Shown here: one piece after another, positions 35,768-42,752 of the stretch
Numbering within the stretch: the first letter of the stretch is position 1
Layout of the letters: every line of letters starts with the position of its first letter
Source: Clostridiales bacterium
GTDB taxonomy: Bacteria > Bacillota > Clostridia > Lachnospirales > Lachnospiraceae
Direction of reading: 5' to 3'
DNA length: 42,752 bases
NCBI GenBank assembly: GCA_012518885.1
Contig: JAAYRG010000170.1
Span: 1-42,752 of the forward strand
Position numbers and translations under genes: made by a program
Notes under the pieces: model-generated
Database searches by the model: none
Seen by the model: only the letters and a program-made list of their open reading frames with translations
Told to the model about the DNA's origin: nothing

Positions 35768-37298
35768 TAGAACCTACAGCTGAAAATGTCATTACAGGTG
35801 TACCAGCTTCATCTTCCATCTTGCAAAATACTCCACTGTATTCTTTTTCATTATAGGATATTTTCATAAAATAAGAATCATCCTTCATTTCCCATGTTCC
35901 TTCAACCCCATCACCATAAACCTTACCTCGTTTTGTAAGAACAAGTTTAAAGGGTTGTGCAATTTCTGAATCTATTCCCTTACCTTGATTTATAACATAG
36001 TATTCACCAATAACTTGACTCTTTTCATATCCATTATTACTAACTGTTTCCCCCCTAGTAGAGTATGGTAGCATGGTAGGCCAACCTTCCTCATTAATAA
36101 GTATTTGATGAACCCTAGGTTGGTGGTTCTCGCTTCCATTATTAAACCTTGTGTGGAAAACAACATAGGTCTTACCATCATTTTCATTAATGAAGGTTGA
36201 GTTATGTCCAGTTGCCATATAAGCCATCGAAAGACTCGGAAGATAATAGTTGCCTGATAGTTTTAATCCGTAATAGGCATGATTAGTTTCTGCTGTTGGA
36301 TACTTACCAGTCATATCTACATAATCACCATCTACAGTTTCAGACCTAAACACACGAATTTGATAACCTCCTTCACGAGCTAGGCCGCCATAAGATACAT
36401 ATAGGTAGTAATATCCACTAGCCTCATCATATAGAATGTATGGTCCTTCTATAGACTTATGGTCTCCACCTAGAAGCCTCTTACCAAAGTAGGGGTCGAC
36501 ATTATTATCTGGGTCCGCCTCTGGGTGAATTACTTGTCCAGTTGCTTCATCTATTTCAATTAAGAAAATTCCACCTGACCATGACCCATATACCATCCAC
36601 ATACGGCCATCTTCATCATAGAAAACTGTTGGGTCAATAGCGTTTGGAAATTCCCTAAAATTATACTCACTGCCCCTTATGTAGGTTTCTATTGCATAAT
36701 CTTCATCAACATAGTCAAGTACGTCAGTATGGTGGATATTCTTACTAGTAAAACCTGAATAAATAAGGGGGCCTTGGTATACATAAGGACCTTCAATATT
36801 CTTAGAGGTTGCATATGCGATATTAGAAGCATTCCATGTTGATGAGATACTTACATACATATAATACATATCATTAGCCTTGTTATAAACAACATCTGGA
36901 GCCCATACATGGTAGCCACCATCATCAGTTGGAATAATACTATCTCCAGCCCCAGCATAATCAAAAATCCCCAAACCATCTTTAAATATATTATCATATA
37001 CAGGGTTTTGAGCCCTATACCCATTACCAACCCATTCCCAGTTTCTAAGATCATTAGTCTTAGCAGTTGCCATATGGGAACCAAATATATAATATGTACC
37101 ATTATGCTGGATAACAGATGGGTCATGTACACTAACCCCTGCTGGATTATTAGCAGTTGCTATTCCATCATAACTTACACTAAAGTCACTCTCTACCTTG
37201 TCTGGTAATAACACCCCAAGCTTTACCAAAACCATAACAACTACAGTTACAAAAACCACTACAAGTACAACTAATATAATTTTCGTCTTTCTCCTCAT
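35736..37298 (-). CDS. Extracellular GH43 glycosidase (arabinan endo-1,5-alpha-L-arabinanase-like) with C-terminal beta domain
   Basis: 520 aa; N-terminal signal/anchor; SVHDPSVIQHNGTYYIFGSHMA, HVWAPDVVYNKANDMYYMYVS, NAIDPTVFYDEDGRMWMVYGSWSGGIFLIE, GHNSTFINENDGKTYVVFHTRF. Confidence 0.92.
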   Translation of the reverse strand: MRRKTKIILVVLVVVFVTVVVMVLVKLGVLLPDKVESDFSVSYDGIATANNPAGVSVHDPSVIQHNGTYYIFGSHMATAKTNDLRNWEWVGNGYRAQNPVYDNIFKDGLGIFDYAGAGDSIIPTDDGGYHVWAPDVVYNKANDMYYMYVSISSTWNASNIAYATSKNIEGPYVYQGPLIYSGFTSKNIHHTDVLDYVDEDYAIETYIRGSEYNFREFPNAIDPTVFYDEDGRMWMVYGSWSGGIFLIEIDEATGQVIHPEADPDNNVDPYFGKRLLGGDHKSIEGPYILYDEASGYYYLYVSYGGLAREGGYQIRVFRSETVDGDYVDMTGKYPTAETNHAYYGLKLSGNYYLPSLSMAYMATGHNSTFINENDGKTYVVFHTRFNNGSENHQPRVHQILINEEGWPTMLPYSTRGETVSNNGYEKSQVIGEYYVINQGKGIDSEIAQPFKLVLTKRGKVYGDGVEGTWEMKDDSYFMKISYNEKEYSGVFCKMEDEAGTPVMTFSAVGSNESIWGVKYE

Positions 37299-37324
37299 GA
37301 ATTTTGCTCCTTCTCATTATTGTA

Positions 37325-37428
37325 CAATTATTTTAAATTATTTTAGATTTTATTGTACTTTTTATACTATAGCAAAAAACCACAAGATAATCAATAGGTT
37401 CTTTACCCTTTCATGAATTATTTTAGAC
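37325..37428 (-). promoter_or_regulatory. GH43 promoter flanked by copies of the shared AT-rich motif
   Basis: Minus strand TTGATT (37394-37389), 17-nt spacer, TATAGT (37371-37366, extended TGC); CTAAAATAATTTAAAATAATTG downstream; GTCTAAAATAATTCATGAAA upstream. Confidence 0.7.
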
Positions 37429-37454
37429 TTTTATATATTTGGTTGATAAGACAA

Positions 37455-37546
37455 GAAGACACTGGGGACGGAGTATTTCTTATTTTATTCGTAGCGTTTC
37501 ACGCCGAATAAAATAAGACAAAATACTCCGTCCCCAGTGTCTTCTT
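37455..37546. repeat. Long hairpin element (REP/MITE-like) downstream of uxaC
   Basis: AGAAGACACTGGGGACGGAGTATTT-CTTATTTTATTCG pairs with CGAATAAAATAAGACAAAATACTCCGTCCCCAGTGTCTTCT (3-nt bulge); inner GCG-TTTCA-CGC tip. Confidence 0.9.
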
Positions 37547-37560
37547 ATCTTCTTCTTTAA

Positions 37561-38961
37561 TTAGAAGTTAAAGTATTCTTTAGCATTGTTGTAAGAAATA
37601 CCTTCAATGATTCTCTTTAATTCATCAGCATCGTTTGGATATTCACCATTTTCAACCCAAGTTCCTACTAATTCACAAAGTATTCTTCTAAAATACTCAT
37701 GACGTGCATATGATAGGAAGCTTCTTGAGTCTGTTAACATACCCACAAAGTTTGCTAATAAACCATAGTTTGATAAGGATGTCATTTGGTCAGCCATACC
37801 TTTTTTATGGTCATTTACCCACCAAGCTGAACCGTGTTGTAATTTACCTGCAACTGGTGCTTCTTGGAAGCAAGCGATTACAGTTTGGATTGTAGCATCA
37901 TCTAGTGGATTTAGTGAATATACAATAGTTTTTGGTAGTTCATCTTTAGAGCTTAGAGCGTTTAGGAATTGGCTCATCTCTAGGGATGAACAGTAGTTGT
38001 ATATTGCATCGAATCCTGTGTCTGGACCAAGTCTATCAAACATCTTGTGGTTGTTGTCTCTTTGTGCACCGTAGTGTAATTGCATAGCCCAGTCATACTT
38101 AGTGTATTCTTTAGCTACAAACATCATGAATGCAGTTTTGAACTTTAATTCATCTTCTCTAGATGGCATTTGACCACTTAGACGGTCTGCAAATATTTTC
38201 TCAATTTCTTCGCTAGATGCAGGTCTGTACATAATAAATTCAAGAGCATGGTCACTTATACGGCATCCATGATCGTTAAAGAATTTAATACGGTTAGCTA
38301 AAGCTTCTGTTAAAGCTTCAAATGATTCAATTTTTACACCACTAGCAGCTTCTAGCTTAGATAAGTAGTCTAGGTAGTCTACCTTTTCTAAATTCATAGC
38401 CTTGTCTGGACGGAATGTAGGGTATACATTTACGTCAAAAGTTTCATCTTCAGCTATCTTCTTATGCCATTCTAATGTATCTACTGGATCATCAGTTGTA
38501 CAAATATCTGTAACATTGGATTGTTTAATAATGTTACGTACAGTCATGGATGAGTCTTGTAGCTTTTTATTAGCTAGTTCCCATACTTCTTCTGCTGTAT
38601 CCTTATTTAATGGTTTGTCATATCCAAAATAACGTTGTAATTCTAAATGGCTAAAGTGGTATACAGGGTTACCAATTGCTTTTGGTAAAGTTTCAGCATA
38701 TTTAAAGAACTTTTCTTTGTCTGAAGCATCTCCTGTAATATATTTTTCATCAACTCCGTTAGCTCTCATTAGACGCCATTTGTAATGGTCTCCGCCAAGC
38801 CAAATTTGTGTAATGTTATCAAATGTCTTATTCTCCGCAATTTCTTTTGGATCTATATGACAGTGATAATCAATTATTGGCATTTTGCTAGCATAGTTAT
38901 GATATAAATTTTTTGCTGTTTCTGTTGAAAGTAAAAAATCTTTATCCATGAATTTCTTCAT
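37561..38961 (-). CDS. uxaC: Glucuronate isomerase
   Basis: 466 aa; MPIIDYHCHIDPKEIAENKTFDNITQIWLGGDHYKWRLMRANGV; CTTDDPVDTLEWH; MQLHYGAQRDNN. Confidence 0.97.
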   Translation of the reverse strand: MKKFMDKDFLLSTETAKNLYHNYASKMPIIDYHCHIDPKEIAENKTFDNITQIWLGGDHYKWRLMRANGVDEKYITGDASDKEKFFKYAETLPKAIGNPVYHFSHLELQRYFGYDKPLNKDTAEEVWELANKKLQDSSMTVRNIIKQSNVTDICTTDDPVDTLEWHKKIAEDETFDVNVYPTFRPDKAMNLEKVDYLDYLSKLEAASGVKIESFEALTEALANRIKFFNDHGCRISDHALEFIMYRPASSEEIEKIFADRLSGQMPSREDELKFKTAFMMFVAKEYTKYDWAMQLHYGAQRDNNHKMFDRLGPDTGFDAIYNYCSSLEMSQFLNALSSKDELPKTIVYSLNPLDDATIQTVIACFQEAPVAGKLQHGSAWWVNDHKKGMADQMTSLSNYGLLANFVGMLTDSRSFLSYARHEYFRRILCELVGTWVENGEYPNDADELKRIIEGISYNNAKEYFNF

Positions 38962-39142
38962 ATCTGTGGCCCTCCAATATTATTCTTATAACTAGTATTA
39001 TACACTTTTGTCAACTATATTTTAATCCATTATTGAGTTTAAGTCTATTATTCTTTGATATTTTATTATTATTTTATACTTTGGCCACAAAATATGCTAA
39101 TTTATTGGCTTTTTTGGATACTTATACCATCTTTTTGCTAGT

Positions 39143-40156
39143 TTATTTTGTTATAGTACCATCTAAGTCCCATAAGTCTCTCCAGTCCTTTGCACCTTCC
39201 CATAGGAAAACATGGCCCTTTATAAGTCTACAGTTTTTATCTGCCTTTCTTATCATTTCCATTTCTTCATCAGTAAGTGGGTCCTCAGTTATACAACGTA
39301 AATTGCTCATGTAATTCTTTTCTTTTACTGAGAAAGGAATTGGGATTTGTCCCCTTTGAACAGCCCATTTTAGGCATATTAGAGCTGGGTGTACATTATG
39401 GGCTTTTGCTATCTCAACTATTTCTGGCATTTCAATGTCTACTACATCATCACTAGTCCTATCACGCTCTGGCCTTGATGGAGACCCAATTGGAGAGTAT
39501 CCGATTGGCATAATGTTTCTTTCCATACAATAATCAAACAACTCTGGTTGTTGGAAGGATGGATGAAGTTCCATTTCAATTGCTGCAGGTTGTATTCTAC
39601 ATAATGGTAAAACAGCTTCTAATTTAGGAATTGTCATGTTTGACATACCTATATGTTTTGCTAGCCCCATATCAACAATTCTTTCACAAGCTCTCCAAGT
39701 TTCCATAAACTCATCCACATTAAATGGCCTAGAGTTAGGGTCTCTTGCATCCTTATCTACACCTGGTGCATGATAGTTTCTAAATGGCCAATGAACAAAA
39801 AATATATCTATGTAGTCTAGTTGTAAGTCTCTTAAACTCTTTGCTAGGGATAACAAGACATCTCTTTTTGCGTGCATGTCATTCCATACTTTTGTTGTAA
39901 TTGTAAGCTCTTCTCTTTTTACAATTCCCTTGTCAAAGGCATCTTTAAATACTAGTCCGATTTGTTCTTCGTTTTGATAGACAGATGCACAGTCAAATAG
40001 GCGGTATCCACCTCTTATTGCACCTGCTACTGCACTTGAAATCTCATCAGAAGTGTATTTATCGGAACCAAAGGTCCCCATTCCGATTGCTGGTATTTTT
40101 GTCCCATCATATAGGGTTCTTTGTGGTACTAAGCTAGGATCTACTGGATTTATCAT
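39143..40156 (-). CDS. Aldo/keto reductase
   Basis: 337 aa; IPAIGMGTFGSDKYTSDE, GYRLFDCASVYQNEEQIG, LQLDYIDIFFVHWPF, HIGMSNM, ALICLKWAVQRGQIPIPFSVKEKNYMSN. Confidence 0.93.
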   Translation of the reverse strand: MINPVDPSLVPQRTLYDGTKIPAIGMGTFGSDKYTSDEISSAVAGAIRGGYRLFDCASVYQNEEQIGLVFKDAFDKGIVKREELTITTKVWNDMHAKRDVLLSLAKSLRDLQLDYIDIFFVHWPFRNYHAPGVDKDARDPNSRPFNVDEFMETWRACERIVDMGLAKHIGMSNMTIPKLEAVLPLCRIQPAAIEMELHPSFQQPELFDYCMERNIMPIGYSPIGSPSRPERDRTSDDVVDIEMPEIVEIAKAHNVHPALICLKWAVQRGQIPIPFSVKEKNYMSNLRCITEDPLTDEEMEMIRKADKNCRLIKGHVFLWEGAKDWRDLWDLDGTITK

Positions 40157-40193
40157 GTTATTCCTCCTTTAAAATGTGATTATTACAATTATT

Positions 40194-41135
40194 CTATAGT
40201 TTTAATATTTCTACCTTATCATAAAGCTCTTCCATATCTTCTTTTTTGAAATATCCTGTTTCAGCTCGCATTGCACTAGCTGCTGATATAGCAGTAGCTA
40301 GCCTAATTGTATCAACTAGTTTAAGCCCCTTCTTAAGGCCTATAGCAAATCCTGCTGTCATTGTATCTCCACAACCTACAGTATTTACAGCCTCAATCTT
40401 TGGAGGTATAGCCCTATATATTCCTTCATCTGCTATAATCACAGAACCATCTTTTCCTAATGAAATAACAACAAACTCTATACCATTTGCCTGAATCTTT
40501 TTACCAATATCTATTAGGTCGTCTTGACCATTTATTCTTCTCCCTGCTAGCATTTGTATTTCATCGATATTTGGCTTTATAAGGGTTGGCTTAGCCTTAA
40601 TGCCATCTATTAGCCTTTGACCGCTTGTATCTAATATTACTTTCTTGCCATGTTTTTTTGCTATAGCTATAAGTTCACTATATATGTCATCACTTGTTCC
40701 AGCAGGAGCACTTCCAGAGATGGTAACAATATCATGGTCCCTTACTAGGGCTTCAAACTTCTCTAATAAGTCTAGTTCATGGTCTCTTGTTACTGTAACT
40801 CCTGGTTCTAGGAATTCTGTTTGGGTCTTATGCTTAGTATCAAATATATTGATACAGGAGCGGCTTTCTCCTGGGACCTTAATGAACTCACAATTTATAT
40901 CTCTTTTTCTTAATTCATTCTCTACATAGCCTCCTGCATATCCTGCAATAAACCCTGTTGCTGTAACACTTGCGCCTGCAAGTTTAGCAGCCTTAGATAC
41001 ATTAATACCCTTTCCCCCTGGTTGATAATCACATTCTAGTACTCGGTTTACTTCATTTACCTTAAAGTCATCTACTACATACCTTTTGTCAATTGCTACA
41101 TTTAGTGTAACTGTTAAAACCATTCTCCACCTCAC
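40194..41135 (-). CDS. PfkB-family kinase, 1-phosphofructokinase/tagatose-6-phosphate kinase-like; probable start 41123 (MVLTVTLN)
   Basis: 313 aa; LTVTLNVAIDKRYVVDDF, QPGGKGINVSKAAKLAGASVTATGFIAG, VNTVGCGDTMTAGFAIGL. Confidence 0.92.
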   Translation of the reverse strand: MRWRMVLTVTLNVAIDKRYVVDDFKVNEVNRVLECDYQPGGKGINVSKAAKLAGASVTATGFIAGYAGGYVENELRKRDINCEFIKVPGESRSCINIFDTKHKTQTEFLEPGVTVTRDHELDLLEKFEALVRDHDIVTISGSAPAGTSDDIYSELIAIAKKHGKKVILDTSGQRLIDGIKAKPTLIKPNIDEIQMLAGRRINGQDDLIDIGKKIQANGIEFVVISLGKDGSVIIADEGIYRAIPPKIEAVNTVGCGDTMTAGFAIGLKKGLKLVDTIRLATAISAASAMRAETGYFKKEDMEELYDKVEILKL

Positions 41136-42178
41136 TCATTCATTAAAAGAACCTTGCCCTTAACCTGGCTAGGGTCTTTGAAAAGTTCAAATGCCTTATC
41201 TACCTGACTTAAGGGGAATTTCTTAAAGATAAAGCCTGAGTCAAACTTTAACTGGCCTGTCTTAAAGTAATGAGCTGTTAGTTCCCATTCCTTGCCTGGG
41301 AAAGGTGCAGAATAAGACATCCATGAACCCGTAAGCTTAAATTCTTTTCTATTCATGAGCTCCCATAACTTTGGTGAAAATATTAGGTCCTTAGTTGGGG
41401 TACCAATGAAACATACATGGGCCTTATTGCTTGCTAACTCAAAAGCCATGTAGGATGTTGGCACAGAACCTGCTGTTTCAAATACATACTTGTATCCCCT
41501 GCCACCAGTTATATCCTTTGCCTTTTCCATATAATCTTCATCTAGAGTATTTATAACTTCATCTGCACCTAGTCTCTTGGCTAGGTCTAGCCTGTCGTTA
41601 TTTATATCAAATACAACAACCCTTTTAGAACCAAATATCTTAGCCCATTGCATGGTAAACATACCAATTGTTCCCCCACCAAGAACTGCAACATAGTCGC
41701 CACCCTTATAATCATTTAGCAGTAAGCCATGTAGGCCTACTGTTGATGGTTCAAACATAGCACCTTGTTCATAAGGAATGCTAGGGTCAAATTTTACTGC
41801 ATTTTGCTCAGGTACTACTAGATATTCTGCAAAGCTTCCTTGTTGCCTTGAACCTATGAAGCTATAGTTCTTACAAAGGGAAAAGTCCCCCTGCTGGCAA
41901 TCTTCACACTTCATACAAGGAAGAAGGGGCACTCCAGAAACTCGGTCTCCAACTTTTAAGGAAGTAACTCCTTCTCCTACTTCTACAACATCTCCAGCAA
42001 ACTCATGGCCTAGGACAATAGGATAAAAATGGGCTCCATGGTTTAGGACTCTTGGCACATCAGACCCACATATACCAGATGCTACAACCTTGATTTTAAC
42101 TGTTCCTGGCCTTGTTTCGGGGTCCTTATAATCATCATATCTGATATCACAATTTCCATATAAAACAGCTGCCTTCAT
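41132..42178 (-). CDS. Zinc-dependent medium-chain dehydrogenase (galactitol-1-phosphate 5-dehydrogenase-like)
   Basis: 348 aa; SGICGSDVPRV, LGHEFAGDVVEVGEGV, LPCMKCEDCQQGDFSLCKNYSFIGSRQQGSFAEY, AVLGGGTIGMFTMQWAKIFGSKRVVVFD. Confidence 0.92.
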   Translation of the reverse strand: MKAAVLYGNCDIRYDDYKDPETRPGTVKIKVVASGICGSDVPRVLNHGAHFYPIVLGHEFAGDVVEVGEGVTSLKVGDRVSGVPLLPCMKCEDCQQGDFSLCKNYSFIGSRQQGSFAEYLVVPEQNAVKFDPSIPYEQGAMFEPSTVGLHGLLLNDYKGGDYVAVLGGGTIGMFTMQWAKIFGSKRVVVFDINNDRLDLAKRLGADEVINTLDEDYMEKAKDITGGRGYKYVFETAGSVPTSYMAFELASNKAHVCFIGTPTKDLIFSPKLWELMNRKEFKLTGSWMSYSAPFPGKEWELTAHYFKTGQLKFDSGFIFKKFPLSQVDKAFELFKDPSQVKGKVLLMNE

Positions 42179-42752
42179 TTAGTTACCTCCATATTTCTTC
42201 ATAAGACCTTTAAGATTATTATATAGTTCTAAATATATTTCATAGTTTTTCATGTATATATCACAGTTTTCTATATTTGGACTATGATGCCTTTTTATCT
42301 TAACCAATCTATTTGCAGCATCCTCAAAGTCCTTATATAAACCAACCCCTACTCCTGCAAGAATTGCTGCCCCCATGGCAGTAGCCGTATCTGATGAGGG
42401 AACCTTAATCTCCTTACCTGTAACGTCTGCTTTAATCTGAGTCCACACATGTGAATTAGCTGCTCCACCCATGGCCCTTAGTTCATTTGCTTCTACACCA
42501 ACTTCCCTTGCTATGTCTAGGTTATGCTTAAGAGAAAAGGCTACCCCTTCCATGCTTGCCCTAACCATATGGCCCTTGGTCTTACTAAAGTCTAGGCCGT
42601 AGTAAACTCCTTTTGCATTAGGGTCCCATATAGGTGAGCGCTCACCCATCATATAGGGAAGGAATACAAGACCATCACTTCCAGGTGCTACCTCACTGGC
42701 TAGTTCATTAAGAAGGTCAAAGGATGACTTTCGTAAATATTTGGCCTGACTC
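42179..42752 (-). CDS. FGGY-family kinase (xylulokinase-like), 5' end truncated by window edge
   Basis: Reverse frame stays open to the edge (SQAKYLRKSSFDLLNELASEVAPGSDGLVFLPYMMGERSPIWDPNAKGVYYGL...); GGAANSHVWTQIKADVTGKEIKVPSSDTATAMGAAILAG. ORF track start at 42652 is an internal Met. Confidence 0.9.
   Translation of the reverse strand, partial: SQAKYLRKSSFDLLNELASEVAPGSDGLVFLPYMMGERSPIWDPNAKGVYYGLDFSKTKGHMVRASMEGVAFSLKHNLDIAREVGVEANELRAMGGAANSHVWTQIKADVTGKEIKVPSSDTATAMGAAILAGVGVGLYKDFEDAANRLVKIKRHHSPNIENCDIYMKNYEIYLELYNNLKGLMKKYGGN

Noticed and set aside
36851-37132. 93-aa hydrophobic ORF inside GH43
   Set aside because: Out-of-frame reading of the GH43 gene; Met/Leu/Ile richness is explained by frame-shifted AT-rich codons.
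3905-37546. Treating the 3905, 9300 and 37455 hairpins as one repeat family
   Set aside because: The 3905 and 37455 elements share only GGGGACG ends, and 9300 shares no arm sequence; a genome-wide search would be needed.
38962-39142. uxaC promoter TTGACA near TATAAT
   Set aside because: TTGACA and TATAAT on the minus strand are only 6 nt apart; the alternative TATAAG at 18-nt spacing is too weak to call confidently.

Overview
AT-rich Firmicutes DNA, probably Clostridia/Lachnospiraceae-like judging from gene content (an inference). It is a dense locus for using plant cell-wall hemicellulose and pectin side chains (arabinan, arabinoxylan, arabinogalactan or extensin-type glycans). Left part (minus strand unless noted): a truncated GH120-type beta-xylosidase with a TTG start, absent from the ORF track; two MFS transporters; araB-araD-araA; a divergent AraC-type regulator (+); a GH127 beta-L-arabinofuranosidase; a divergent wHTH regulator with a large uncharacterised C-terminal domain (+); and a GH43-GH51-DUF6171 operon. 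Centre (15.5-30.2 kb): a nine-gene block with two complete sets of ABC importer permeases and solute-binding proteins, no ATPase, and between the permease pairs two large extracytoplasmic/membrane proteins (NHL-propeller + YIP1-like membrane domain; DUF5696-like). One solute-binding protein carries N-terminal carbohydrate-binding-like domains and has no lipobox. A two-domain LamG-like surface lipoprotein ends the block. I consider this block the best candidate for an under-described system. Right part: an extracellular lipoprotein GH51 with an inserted ConA-like domain (+), a GH36, a small membrane protein, an extracellular GH43, uxaC, and an aldo-keto reductase / PfkB kinase / zinc dehydrogenase / FGGY kinase cassette running off the edge. 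Non-coding signals include a 15-nt motif (TAAAATAATTTAAAA) identical in three promoter regions, a perfect 18-bp palindrome just downstream of the wHTH regulator promoter, several bidirectional terminators, an araA-araD intercistronic hairpin, and a long GGGGACGG-armed hairpin resembling REP/MITE elements. No rRNA, tRNA, CRISPR or transposase was recognised.
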